In this document: piece by piece, positions 1-9,087 of the stretch | Layout: each line of letters starts with the position of its first letter | Position numbering within the stretch: position 1 is the first letter of the stretch | NCBI RefSeq assembly: GCF_000382285.1 | Contig: NZ_KB907930.1 | Span: 107,541 to 171,540 of the forward strand | Reading direction: 5' to 3' | Length of the DNA: 64,000 nt | Origin: Solimonas variicoloris DSM 15731 | GTDB taxonomy: Bacteria; Pseudomonadota; Gammaproteobacteria; Nevskiales; Nevskiaceae | The notes under the pieces: model-generated | The model's input: the letters and a program-made list of their open reading frames with translations, nothing else | Told to the model about the DNA's origin: nothing | Databases searched by the model: none | Made by a program: the position numbers and the translations under genes

Positions 1-754
1 GCCCGTAGGGCGCGGCCGGCGGGCCGTAGCCGTGGAAGGTCCAGGCCTGCGGCTGCAGGCCGGCGATCGTCAGCGCGTCGCCGGCCACGCCGGCGTGGCG
101 GGCGATCGCTGCCAGCGTCGCCAGACGCTCGCCGCGCAAATCCTCGTCGCGCACGCGCAGCAGGCGCTCGCCGTAGACGGGCGCCAGCACGCGCTCGACA
201 TTGCCGTTGACGCGCAGCCAGGCGAGCTGCGGGTCGATCGGCGCCAGATCGCGGCTGTGGTCGCGGTAATCGGCGGCGACGAACAGGCGGTCGGCGAGCC
301 AGGTGGCGAACAGCGCGCCGTGGCTCCACGGATGGCGCACGAGCTGGATCGCGGCGGCCTGCGGGAAGGCGCGGCACAGGCGATCGAGGTCGAGCGGCCG
401 CAGCGCCGACAAGGTTTCGGTGACGACCAGACGGCGCGGCGCGGCGCACGCGGCCAGATGCTCCAGCACACGCGGCGTCGGCCAGTCGGCGCGCGCCGCC
501 AGCCACTGCCGCGCACGCTCGACGGTCTCGTCGCATTCGCCGCCGAACTCCAGTTCGGCGAGCGCGCGCAGCAGGCCGTCGGCATCGCTGCCCTGGCTCA
601 GCTCGAAGATTTCCAGCAGCTCGGCGACCGTGCCGGCGACGAACAGATGGGTCTCCGGCAGCGCGCACAGCTGCGGATGCGCACCGAGCGCGGCCGCCAG
701 CCGCGAGGCACCGCAGAACGGCGCGGCGACGATGAACAGCGGCGCCGCGCTCAT
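1..754 (-). CDS. Sulfotransferase-like protein (partial, C-terminus beyond window)
   Basis: The frame is open from an ATG at 754 to the window edge, giving about 251 codons without a stop. The N-terminus reads LFIVAAPFCGASRLAAALGA and lines up with the PAPS-binding 5'-phosphosulfate loop of sulfotransferases (hhhGxPRSGTTxL), but in degenerate form. Further on, IQLVRHPWSHGAL matches the 3'-phosphate motif with its conserved Arg and Ser, and RLLRVRDEDLRGERL resembles the usual RYEDL segment. The ATG overlaps the stop of the beta-propeller gene (ATGA), so the two are translationally coupled as the last visible genes of the tolC-led operon. I infer transfer of sulfate, from PAPS if the altered loop still binds it, to an unknown exported or surface product. 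It may instead be a divergent member that has lost activity. Confidence 0.7.
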   Translation of the reverse strand, partial: MSAAPLFIVAAPFCGASRLAAALGAHPQLCALPETHLFVAGTVAELLEIFELSQGSDADGLLRALAELEFGGECDETVERARQWLAARADWPTPRVLEHLAACAAPRRLVVTETLSALRPLDLDRLCRAFPQAAAIQLVRHPWSHGALFATWLADRLFVAADYRDHSRDLAPIDPQLAWLRVNGNVERVLAPVYGERLLRVRDEDLRGERLATLAAIARHAGVAGDALTIAGLQPQAWTFHGYGPPAAPYG

Positions 755-2229
755 GCCGGCGTCTCCGGTGACGCGGGCTGGCCGAGCCAGATCTCGCAGC
801 CGCCGCGCGGATTGTGCACGTACTGCCAACGATGGCTGTCGATGCGCTGCGCGACCGTCGGCCCGAACGGATTGGCGGTGCCGACGAACAGGCCGTGCGG
901 CGTCGACACGAGATTGCGGATGCCCCAGTTGTACTTGTTGCCGAAGCCGTTGCGCGTGACCGGCTCCCAGAGGATGCCGTCGCGGGTGCGCCACAGCTCG
1001 CAGCCGCCGAAGCGGCGGATCAGGTTCTCCTCGCCCCAGCGGTACATCATCGCCACCACGTCCTCGGGCCAGACGTAGGTCGGCAGGTACGGCAGCATGT
1101 TGGCCCAGTTGAAGGTGCCGACGTACAGATGGCCGGCGTGCGCGGCCATGCGCCACATGTAGCCGTTGAACAGCGAATCGAAGCCCGGCGCGTAACCCGA
1201 CAGCGGATAGCGGGCGCCGTCCGGCGTCAGCCGCGATTCGCCGACGATCAGCTCCCAGCTGTCGTCCGGCCAGATGCGGATGACCTCGGCGGCGCCGGGG
1301 CCGACGTTGGCAGCGCGGTGATAGCCGCCGTTGGCGATGCCGGTGCCCAGGTACAGGGCGCCGTTGAACTCGCAGAAACTGCCGCCGACTTCGTTGAGCT
1401 TGCCGCGCCAGGCGCCGCGCGTCAGCACGCGCGTCCAGCGGTACGGCAGGTCGCCGCCGCGCGTCTTCCACACTTCGAGGCCGGTGACCGGATTGACGGT
1501 GCCGGCGTAGAGGTGGCCGTCGAACAGCGCCATCTCGAACACGGTGACGTTGGCGCGAAAGCCGAAGCCCTCGGCGCTCGCCGCCTGCCAGCGGCCGCCG
1601 ATCAGGTCGTCGCAGGCGTAGATCGTCGAGTCCGAGCCGACCGAGTCCTGGGTGCGGCGCGCGACTGCGGTCGAGCTGGTCGGCGAGGTGTGCACGCGAC
1701 CGTTGAAGACCTGCAGCGTGCGGAACGAGCGCACCACGGTATCCCACGGCGGACGCGGCACCGAGCCGAATTCGCGGCCGTCTTCGCTGCGCAGGATGTC
1801 CGGCGGCTCGGCCTGCAGCGGCGCCCAGGTCGAGACGTAGAGGCAGGGCGCGCTGTCCTGCGGGCCCTGGAACACGGTGATGCCGCGAAAGCCGATGTAG
1901 CGCGGCACCAGGCGCTTGAGTTCGCGGCCCGGCACCAGCGGCGCCTGGTAGACGCGCAGCCAGGTATCGGTCTCCGGCGTGTATTCCCAGATCTCGGCCT
2001 GGCGCGGCACGTCATAGACGTCCTCCGGGCACTCGACCGGCCACGGCCGCATCTCCGGCCGCGGGATCACCCACTTGTTCATCGCCATCGTCGCCCGCGT
2101 CGTGCCGACGTACAGGCGACCGCGGAACCACGCCATGCTGTGGGCGTAGTGGTTCCAGCCGTCGCCGAAGCCGTTCTCGCAGGTCAGGCGGAAATCGGCT
2201 TCGCGCAAGGGCCACGACGCGTCAGTCAT
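751..2229 (-). CDS. Putative cytoplasmic beta-propeller protein, unknown function
   Basis: The product has 492 residues with no signal peptide or membrane segment. Short strands of the pattern LYVGT recur through the length (LYVGTT, LYVSTW, LYAGTVN, LYLGTGI, LYVGTFN, LFVGTAN), each followed by a segment ending in a W-rich strand such as EVWKTRGGD or ELWRTRDG. This is the look of a six- or seven-bladed propeller. I do not recognise the family. It lies 63 bp after the HlyD fusion and overlaps the sulfotransferase start by 4 bp, so it is cotranscribed with an export machine and a modifying enzyme. It could bind the substrate or act as a scaffold; this is inference. The spacer upstream contains GGGAG about 10 nt before the ATG. 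Confidence 0.7.
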   Translation of the reverse strand: MTDASWPLREADFRLTCENGFGDGWNHYAHSMAWFRGRLYVGTTRATMAMNKWVIPRPEMRPWPVECPEDVYDVPRQAEIWEYTPETDTWLRVYQAPLVPGRELKRLVPRYIGFRGITVFQGPQDSAPCLYVSTWAPLQAEPPDILRSEDGREFGSVPRPPWDTVVRSFRTLQVFNGRVHTSPTSSTAVARRTQDSVGSDSTIYACDDLIGGRWQAASAEGFGFRANVTVFEMALFDGHLYAGTVNPVTGLEVWKTRGGDLPYRWTRVLTRGAWRGKLNEVGGSFCEFNGALYLGTGIANGGYHRAANVGPGAAEVIRIWPDDSWELIVGESRLTPDGARYPLSGYAPGFDSLFNGYMWRMAAHAGHLYVGTFNWANMLPYLPTYVWPEDVVAMMYRWGEENLIRRFGGCELWRTRDGILWEPVTRNGFGNKYNWGIRNLVSTPHGLFVGTANPFGPTVAQRIDSHRWQYVHNPRGGCEIWLGQPASPETPA

Positions 2230-2292
2230 GGCGCAGACGCTCCCGCCCGCACGCGGGCGTCAGGCACAGGCGGCGCGGCGCGAGCGTCATGC

Positions 2293-4629
2293 TCACGGCA
2301 GCCAGGACCAGACCTCGACGAACACGAAACGGACCAGCGCGCGCGTGAAGACCACGCCGGCCAAGCTCCAGCCGCCGTCGACCTTGGCGCTGCCGGTCAT
2401 GCCGGACTTCAGCAGATCCTGCGGATCGTCGACTTCCATCTCGACGCGCACGACCTTGCCGTACGGGCTGTCCTCGGCGGCCGGCGCGATCGCCGAGACG
2501 GTGCCGGCGAAGCTATGCCACGGATACGCCCAGGACTTGGCCCAGGCGGCGTTGCCGACCTTGGCGGCGCCGATCGACGACTCCGGCATCTTGATCTCGG
2601 CGCGCTTGGTGCCGGCATCCTCGATGATGGCGACGCGCTCGCCGACGTTCAGGTAGTTGCCGTGCGCGAACTGCAGCGTGCCGGACACGATGCGACCGGC
2701 GATCGGCGCCTTCACTTCGGTGTAGCCGAGCTGCTGGCGGTTGAACTTGAGCTCGGCCTCGACGCGCTGCAGATCGGCGCGGATCGAGTCGAGGCGATCG
2801 CTCGCCGCCGGGCTGGAGACCAGCGCCAGCTGCTGCTCGGCCTCGCGCAGCAGCTGCGCGTCGACTTCGGCCTGGCCGCGGGCGCGGTCGTATTCCTGCG
2901 AGGTCACCGCCTTGCGCTGGTAGGCCTGGGCGAGGCGCTGCGCGTTGATGCGCGAGAACTCGGCCTTGGTGCGCGCCGTCGCGACCGCCTGCCGGGCGAC
3001 CTCGACCTCCTCCGGCTTGCCGCCCTTCTGCGCCAGCGCCAGATCCGACTTCAGCGACGCGAGCTGCGCTTCGCTGGCGGCGACCTTGGCGGTGTAGACG
3101 TCATCGGCGAGGCGCACGATGACCTGCCCGGTCTCGACCGTGTCGCCTTCCTTGACGAGTACCTCGCGAATGTCGCCGGCGACCAGCGCGCGAACGTCGG
3201 CCTGCGCGCGCGGCAGCACGAGCATGTCGCCGCTCGGCTCGTACGGATACGGAATCAGACCGATCAGCAGCACGGTCACCGCGATCCAGGTCGTCTTCTC
3301 CGAGAACGGCCACCACGAGAACGTCCAGCCGAGGCTGCTGCGCGCCGAGTCCGTCTTGCCCATCTGCTTGACCATGTACACCCCCAAAACCGCTGCCACC
3401 AACAGGAAACCCACCCCGCGCAGATGCTCGACCAGCCAGCGCCCGGAGTAATTGAAGATCATCACCGCGACCAGCAGCCAGAACGCGCCGACCAGCCAGG
3501 CGTAGAGGCGCAGCACCGAGGCCGGCACCTCGCGCCGGGCGACCTGCCACGGCCGCCGGCCGAAGCCGAAGAACACCAGCGCCGCCGTTTCGCGCAGATC
3601 GGAAACACCGAAGGCGTTGAGCAGCAGGAAGTAGCCGTCGCGGCGCGCGATGGGATTGATGCGGATCAGCGTCGACACCACGCAGGCCGCCATCGTCGCG
3701 ACGCAGAACGCGGCGAGCCGCGGCTGCGTCAGGTGCGTCAGGAACCACAGCAGCGTGGCCAGCACGAACAGGCCGAAGGTGGCGACCAGCGGGCTGCCGA
3801 CGATGCGCAGACGCGTCGCGCGGCCGGCGTGTTCGGCCGGGCCGGCGGTGTCGACGAACAGCGCCGGCAGGTACAGCGAGGTGATGCGCAGGCCGACGCG
3901 CGGCCGGCTCGGCGTGTAGCGCGCGACCGCCGCCGCGCGTGCCGCCATCGACACCAGATTGACGAGATAGGCCGACAGCACCGCGGCACCGAGGAACGGC
4001 CACAGATGCGCGAGCATGGCGACGTGGCGCGCCGCATCGAAGCGGCGCTGGTAGAACGCGACCGCCAGCGTCACGACCAGGAACAACAGCGTGTAGAGCC
4101 CGGCGCGCGAGGCCAGCGGCGCGGCGAACGGGCGGCCCAGCGCGACCAGACCGCCGGGCGACAGCGGCAGGTCGATGTGATTGGCACGGCCGCGCTGGCC
4201 GACCAGGCCGGCAAGGCCACCGAGCAGGCCCGGACTGAGGCGCGAGCCCGGCATCGACGACGGCGGCAGCGCCAGCGGCTCGTGCGTGCGGCCGGCACGG
4301 CCGACGTGACCGTCGAGCCAGCCCAGTTCGCGTGCTTCCTCGACCGACTGCGCCGGCACCGGCAGCGGCTCGTGCGTGCCGCGCTGCAGGAGCTGGGCGC
4401 GCGCGAGGCGGTCGGCCAGGCCTTCGAGCAGCGCCGCGCGGGTGTCGATGCCGAGCGCACGCGCCGCGGCCAGGCGCTCGTCCGGTCCGCGCGCGCCGTC
4501 GAACAGCTGCGCGAGCCGGTAGTCGTCGGCGCTCAGGCGCAGGCGCGGCAGGCCCTCGCCGCCCGACAGCTCGACCTGGGCACCGAGATCTGCGACCGAC
4601 GCCGCGGCGAACCGGCGGTAGCGATGCAT
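2293..4629 (-). CDS. Pseudo-M50 membrane domain fused to HlyD-type periplasmic adaptor
   Basis: The protein has 778 residues in three parts. Residues about 1-110 resemble a small PqqD/winged-helix peptide-binding module (YRLAQLFDG). Residues about 175-460 form a multi-pass membrane domain of the M50-like type, with VDTAGPAEHAGR near 260 and the family's third motif NPIARRDGYFLL at 325-336. The HExxH zinc site is missing: the equivalent stretch is SMAAR at 227-231. Residues about 470-778 are a HlyD/RND-type adaptor with a barrel-sandwich (VLVKEGDTVETGQ), a coiled-coil hairpin at about 511-630 and a closing barrel half (GYTEVKAPIAGRI). It follows tolC by 16 bp. Inference: an inner-membrane adaptor that couples a substrate-binding membrane domain to the TolC channel without proteolysis. 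Confidence 0.85.
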   Translation of the reverse strand: MHRYRRFAAASVADLGAQVELSGGEGLPRLRLSADDYRLAQLFDGARGPDERLAAARALGIDTRAALLEGLADRLARAQLLQRGTHEPLPVPAQSVEEARELGWLDGHVGRAGRTHEPLALPPSSMPGSRLSPGLLGGLAGLVGQRGRANHIDLPLSPGGLVALGRPFAAPLASRAGLYTLLFLVVTLAVAFYQRRFDAARHVAMLAHLWPFLGAAVLSAYLVNLVSMAARAAAVARYTPSRPRVGLRITSLYLPALFVDTAGPAEHAGRATRLRIVGSPLVATFGLFVLATLLWFLTHLTQPRLAAFCVATMAACVVSTLIRINPIARRDGYFLLLNAFGVSDLRETAALVFFGFGRRPWQVARREVPASVLRLYAWLVGAFWLLVAVMIFNYSGRWLVEHLRGVGFLLVAAVLGVYMVKQMGKTDSARSSLGWTFSWWPFSEKTTWIAVTVLLIGLIPYPYEPSGDMLVLPRAQADVRALVAGDIREVLVKEGDTVETGQVIVRLADDVYTAKVAASEAQLASLKSDLALAQKGGKPEEVEVARQAVATARTKAEFSRINAQRLAQAYQRKAVTSQEYDRARGQAEVDAQLLREAEQQLALVSSPAASDRLDSIRADLQRVEAELKFNRQQLGYTEVKAPIAGRIVSGTLQFAHGNYLNVGERVAIIEDAGTKRAEIKMPESSIGAAKVGNAAWAKSWAYPWHSFAGTVSAIAPAAEDSPYGKVVRVEMEVDDPQDLLKSGMTGSAKVDGGWSLAGVVFTRALVRFVFVEVWSWLP

Positions 4630-4645
4630 CGTGCGGGTCCGGCCG

Positions 4646-6058
4646 TCAGTGCTGCGTAGGCGCCGGCGCCGTGGCGGGCGACTGCAGCAGGCGGTTGATC
4701 TGCGCCAGGTCCGCCGTCAGCAGGTTGCCGGCCGACTGCTTCAGCTTCAGCGAATTGACGAGGAACAGGTAGCGGGCGTTGGCGTAGTTGGCCTCGGCCT
4801 GGTAGCGGCGGTCGATCGCGTCGAGCACGTCGGCATTGGTCAGCGTGCCGGCGTCGTAGCCGGCGCGCGCCGAAGCCTCGGCCTCGATCGCCGCCTCGAC
4901 CGCGCGCCGCAGCGCCAGCACGCGCTGCAGGCCGGCGGAGCTGTTGAGATAGGCGATGCGGGTATCGCGCACCGCCTTGGCGACGGCGTTGCGCTCTTCG
5001 GCCTCGGCCTTCTTCTGCAGCTCCTCGGCGCCGCGGATCGCCGCCGTCAGCTGGCCGCCGGTGAACAGCGGCATGCCGAGCTTGATGCCGATCTGGGCGT
5101 CGTCCTGATTGCGGTCGCCGGTGATGCCGCCGCCGTTGTCGAGCGAATAGGCGGTGCCGACGATGTCGACCTTCGGATAGCGGCCGACCTGGGCGACGCG
5201 GCGCTCGATCTTGGCGATCTCCAGCGCCGCGCGGCTGGCGAGCACCTGCGGGTTCTCGCTCTGCGCGCGCTGCACCCAGACCGACTCGTCGAGCGGCTGC
5301 GGCGGCGCCAGCGGCGTGTTCGGCGGCAGCACCTTGAGCTCGCTGTAGCTCTTGCCGGTCAGCGCCTCGAGCGACATGCGCGCCGCGGCCAGCGTGTTCT
5401 CGGCCGCGGTCTGGTCGGCGATCGCCAGCTCGTGCGCGGCCTGCGCTTCCTTGACGTTGGCCTGCGTCGCCAGGCCGGCGTCGGCGCGCGAGCTGATGTA
5501 GTCGAGCTGCTCGGCCAGGGTCTTGGTCTCGGCCTTGGCGAAGACCAGCGCGTCGCGCGCCGCCAGCACCGCGAAATAGGCCGACGCGACCTCGATCAGC
5601 AGGCCGTCCTGCGCGGCATCGAGCCCGAAGGTCGCCTGCTTCTGCTGCATCTGGGCCTTCGACAGGCCGAGAAACAGGTCGGGCCGGTACAGCGCCTGGG
5701 TCAGCTGCGCACCGTAGACGGTGCGGGTGTACGTGTCGTTCACCGACACGTGGTAGATGTCGTAATAGGTGACGTCGGTATCGTCGTGCGTCCACGCGAA
5801 CTGCGCGCCGGCTTCGAGTTGCGGCAGCAGCTTGCCGCGCGCCAGCGGCAGCAGCTGCCGGGCCGCGAAGAACTGCGCGCGCGCCGCCTCGTACGCGGGA
5901 TTGAGCTGCAAGGCGTCGCCGCAGATCGACAGCAGATCGGCAGGCCCGGACGGCGGTGGCGATGCAGCGTCCTGGGCTGCCGCCTGCGCGGCCGCCACGA
6001 CGCACAACAATGCCCATGCCCGGCCGCATGACCGGTACAGTCTCGTGCGAAACAGCAT
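4646..6058 (-). CDS. TolC family outer-membrane efflux channel
   Basis: The product has 470 residues. I chose the ATG at 6058 because it gives a typical signal peptide (MLFRTRLYRSCGRAWALLCV...AQA) and has GAGGAA about 8 nt upstream; the frame itself extends further without signal-like sequence. The mature part shows the duplicated OEP pattern: long amphipathic helices with barrel strands, for example TVYGAQLTQALYRPDLFLGL in the first half and QIGIKLGMPLFTGGQLTAAI in the second. It forms the outer-membrane and periplasmic tunnel of a tripartite exporter. It is first in the operon with the pseudo-M50/HlyD fusion, propeller and sulfotransferase, so I infer a dedicated export system. No ABC or RND pump lies in the operon as far as it can be seen. 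Confidence 0.9.
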   Translation of the reverse strand: MLFRTRLYRSCGRAWALLCVVAAAQAAAQDAASPPPSGPADLLSICGDALQLNPAYEAARAQFFAARQLLPLARGKLLPQLEAGAQFAWTHDDTDVTYYDIYHVSVNDTYTRTVYGAQLTQALYRPDLFLGLSKAQMQQKQATFGLDAAQDGLLIEVASAYFAVLAARDALVFAKAETKTLAEQLDYISSRADAGLATQANVKEAQAAHELAIADQTAAENTLAAARMSLEALTGKSYSELKVLPPNTPLAPPQPLDESVWVQRAQSENPQVLASRAALEIAKIERRVAQVGRYPKVDIVGTAYSLDNGGGITGDRNQDDAQIGIKLGMPLFTGGQLTAAIRGAEELQKKAEAEERNAVAKAVRDTRIAYLNSSAGLQRVLALRRAVEAAIEAEASARAGYDAGTLTNADVLDAIDRRYQAEANYANARYLFLVNSLKLKQSAGNLLTADLAQINRLLQSPATAPAPTQH

Positions 6059-6190
6059 CCCCAGATTCCTCGTTAGCAGCCGCCCGACCCGGCAGCCCGT
6101 CGCTTCTACGTGGGCGCGCCGTGCCCGCAGGCGCGCGCTTGGCATTATGGCCGCAGACGATGAACTTTGTCGGTAAGAAATCGCCGCGCC

Positions 6191-6219
6191 AAAAAAATGG
6201 CCCACGCGAGGTGGGCCAT
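6191..6219 (-). terminator. Intrinsic terminator of the RND/YCF48/DUF1329 operon
   Basis: Arms ATGGCCCAC (6197-6205) and GTGGGCCAT (6211-6219) pair perfectly around the 5-nt loop GCGAG. On the minus strand the stem is followed by seven T residues (the A run at 6191-6197). It lies just past the RND stop at 6246 and separates that operon from tolC. Confidence 0.9.
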
Positions 6220-6245
6220 CGAACGCAGGCGCAACGAAACCGGCC

Positions 6246-9071
6246 TCAGTGGCGCGGCTTGAAGACCGGCTCCTCGCCGGGCGCGAGTTCGCGCGGCTTG
6301 AGCAGGAACGAGGCGATCGCCGGCAGCAGCAGGATCGCGCCGAACATGTTCGCGGTGAACATGAACACCAGCAGCTTGCCCATGTCGCGCTGGAACTGCA
6401 GGCCCGACCACAGCCAGGTCGCGACGCCGATGCCGAGCGTGATGCCGGTGAACACCACCGCCTTGCCGGTCATCTTCAGCGTCTTGAAGTAGGCCTCGCG
6501 CAGCTTGTAGCCGCCGGCGGTGGCGTCGGCGAGCGTCGCGTAGACGTAGATGCCGTAGTCGACGCCGATGCCGGCGGCGAGTGCGACCACCGGCAGCGTC
6601 GCCACCTTCATGCCGATGCCGAGGATCGCCATCACCGCGTAGGCCATGAACGAGACCAGCGCCAGCGGCAGCATGATCGAGACGATCGACTGCCATTCGA
6701 AGAACGACAGGAACACGCAGATGATGATGCCGATGTAGACGATGTAGAGGATCGGCTTCTCGAGGCGGTGCACTTCCTCGTTGGTCGCCGCCATCACGCC
6801 GACGTTGCCGGTCGCCAGCGCGAAGTTCACCGGGCAGGCCTTGTCCATGCTCTTGAGCTTGTCCTTGGCTGCGGTGAACTTGTCGGTCAGGTCCTTGACC
6901 GTGGCGTTGCTGGCGATGTCCTCGTCGCTGAGCTTCTTGCCGCTCTTTTTCAGCTTCTCGACGTGCTTCTCCATCTTCACGCGGGCGACGCCGACCTCGC
7001 GGCGCGCCTCGAGCTTGGCATCGCAGTACTTGGCGTCGACGTCCTTGTGCGTCTCGAAGAACTCGGCGGCGTTGCTCGTGTTGAACGCCTTGGTCTTGTC
7101 GACGATGCGCTCGAGCGTCGCCGCGGTGTGGTCCTTGGTGAACACGAACACGGCGAGCGCCGAGCAATCCGGGCTGAGCAGGCCGGACGAGGTCGGGATC
7201 GGCGTGATCGCCTGCACGATCGCGTACTGGTTGCGCGGCAGCACGCGGAACTTCGGCGCCGCTTCCGAGAACGCCGAGTTGACCTGCTTGGCCGCCCACG
7301 GCAGCGACAGGATGCTCTGCACGCCGACCGTGTTCTCCATGTGCTGATCGAAGCGGTCGATCTGCTCCATCATGTCGTAGCGCACGCAGGACTCGGGGTC
7401 CATCTCGGCGACGACCTTGAAGATATCGGTGCCGATCGTGAAGTTGGCGTTGATCGCCGCCATGTCCTGGTTGAAGCGCGAGTCCGGCAGCAGCTCCGGC
7501 ACGCCGGCCTGGCTGTCGCCGACCTGCAGTTCCTCGCCCTTCCACAAGCTCCAGCCGAACAGGCCCGCGCCGATGACGATGGCGATGACCGCCGGAGCCG
7601 GACGCACCATGTTCGAGATCAGCTTCCACAGCGGATCGAACACGCTATCGCGCGAATCCTGCTTCTGCTGGAAAGCGACCGGATCGCCGATGTCGACCCA
7701 GGTCAGCATGATCGGCATCATCACCTTGTTGGTGATGATGATCGCGGCCATGCCGAGCGTCGCGTTCAGCGCCATCTCGCGGATGATGTCGATCGGAATC
7801 AGGCCGATCAGCGCGAAGCCGACGACGTCGGTCATGATCGCCATCGTTCCGTAGATCGCCAGACGCCGCCAGGTTTCGAGCGAGGCGTCGAAGCTGTTGC
7901 GGCGATTCATCGTGATCTCGCCGACCCAGGCGTTGACGTACTGCACGCCGTGGCTGACCGACACCGCGAGAATCAGGAACGGCACCAGGATCGCGAACGG
8001 ATCGAGGCCCTTGCCCATCAGGCGCAGCAGGCCGAACTCCCAGATCACGGCCGTGACCGAGCAGATCAGCGGCAGGATCGCCAGCTTGAAGCTGCCGACG
8101 TACAGCCACAGCAGGATCAGCGTCATCACCAGCGTCAGCAGGAAGAACAGCACGACCTGCATGGTGGCGTCGATGACGTCGCCGACGACCTTGGCAAAGC
8201 CGACGATGTGGACGTCGACATCGGGGTTGTACTGCGGGTTGTCGACGGTCTCCGTCGTCACCTCGTAGCCGTGCACGGTGATCGGCTCGGCGTTCGGATC
8301 GCGCGGATCGGCGACCGCGAAGTTCTGCAGCGCCAGCTTCCAGCCGTAGTCGACGAAGCCCTCGCCGACCTGGGTCCCCGCCTTCAGCGGGCCCTTGTCG
8401 CCCTTCAGCTTGTAAAGAATCTTCTTCGGATTGACGAAGCGGCCGCGCAGCTTCTCCTCCAGGCCCTGCGCCACCTTCTCGTAGTCGAGTTTCTCGCCGC
8501 TGACCGGATCGACTTCGAGCAGCTCGGAGTAGATCATCGCGCCGTTCTGGTCCTTGGCGACGTAGCGGCCGACGTGGCCGCCCTTGCCGACGTTGGCGCG
8601 GACGATGTCGAAATACTGCTGGGTCGGCTGGTAGTCGGCGGGGATCACGTTGCCGCCGGCGAAGCCGCCCTCGACGACCTCGATGTAGCGCACGTCCGGC
8701 GTGAAGATCGACGACACGCGCGAGCGGTCGACGCCCGGCAGGAAGAAGATCTCGTCGGTCGCCGTCTTCAGCGAGCTCAGGAACTTCTCGTTGTAGATGT
8801 CGCCCTTGTCCGGCTTCTGGACCAGCGCGATCAGCACCGTGTTGGCGCCGCCGAACTCGGCCATGTACTGCTTGAGCACCTGCATGTACGGATGCTCGAG
8901 CGGAATCGATTTGTCGAAGCCGGCGTCGCGCTTGATCTGCATCATCTGCAAGAACAGGAACACGGTGGCGATGACGAGGATCGCCATCGTCAGGCCGCGC
9001 CTGGCGTAGATCAGCGGTTCGATCGCGCGCAGGATGCGCTGCGTGCGGGTCAGTTCGTGGTTGTCGCTCAT
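6246..9071 (-). CDS. RND superfamily exporter, MMPL/HAE3-like
   Basis: The product has 941 residues with the RND layout of two halves. TM1 is at about 28-48, followed by a periplasmic domain and a bundle from about 290 (VVLFFLLTLVMTLILLWLYV) to 470. The second half starts with a TM near 495 and a second periplasmic domain rich in Lys and Glu, and ends with a bundle from about 765 to 930. It is shorter than HAE1 pumps (about 1030 aa) and fits the HAE3/MMPL group that moves lipids, hopanoids or hydrophobic compounds. It is followed upstream in the operon by YCF48 and DUF1329 proteins, a set known from hydrocarbon- and ester-degrading gammaproteobacteria. I infer transport of a hydrophobic compound or lipid through the envelope. 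No adaptor or outer-membrane factor is encoded in this operon. Confidence 0.9.
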   Translation of the reverse strand: MSDNHELTRTQRILRAIEPLIYARRGLTMAILVIATVFLFLQMMQIKRDAGFDKSIPLEHPYMQVLKQYMAEFGGANTVLIALVQKPDKGDIYNEKFLSSLKTATDEIFFLPGVDRSRVSSIFTPDVRYIEVVEGGFAGGNVIPADYQPTQQYFDIVRANVGKGGHVGRYVAKDQNGAMIYSELLEVDPVSGEKLDYEKVAQGLEEKLRGRFVNPKKILYKLKGDKGPLKAGTQVGEGFVDYGWKLALQNFAVADPRDPNAEPITVHGYEVTTETVDNPQYNPDVDVHIVGFAKVVGDVIDATMQVVLFFLLTLVMTLILLWLYVGSFKLAILPLICSVTAVIWEFGLLRLMGKGLDPFAILVPFLILAVSVSHGVQYVNAWVGEITMNRRNSFDASLETWRRLAIYGTMAIMTDVVGFALIGLIPIDIIREMALNATLGMAAIIITNKVMMPIMLTWVDIGDPVAFQQKQDSRDSVFDPLWKLISNMVRPAPAVIAIVIGAGLFGWSLWKGEELQVGDSQAGVPELLPDSRFNQDMAAINANFTIGTDIFKVVAEMDPESCVRYDMMEQIDRFDQHMENTVGVQSILSLPWAAKQVNSAFSEAAPKFRVLPRNQYAIVQAITPIPTSSGLLSPDCSALAVFVFTKDHTAATLERIVDKTKAFNTSNAAEFFETHKDVDAKYCDAKLEARREVGVARVKMEKHVEKLKKSGKKLSDEDIASNATVKDLTDKFTAAKDKLKSMDKACPVNFALATGNVGVMAATNEEVHRLEKPILYIVYIGIIICVFLSFFEWQSIVSIMLPLALVSFMAYAVMAILGIGMKVATLPVVALAAGIGVDYGIYVYATLADATAGGYKLREAYFKTLKMTGKAVVFTGITLGIGVATWLWSGLQFQRDMGKLLVFMFTANMFGAILLLPAIASFLLKPRELAPGEEPVFKPRH

Positions 9072-9087
9072 GGATATCGGGACCCGG

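Noticed and set aside
814..4659. A 1281-codon open frame on the plus strand opposite the propeller and HlyD genes
   Set aside because: It is His/Arg/Gln-rich with no domain logic, and it lies antisense to two well-supported genes. GC-rich codon bias produces such frames.
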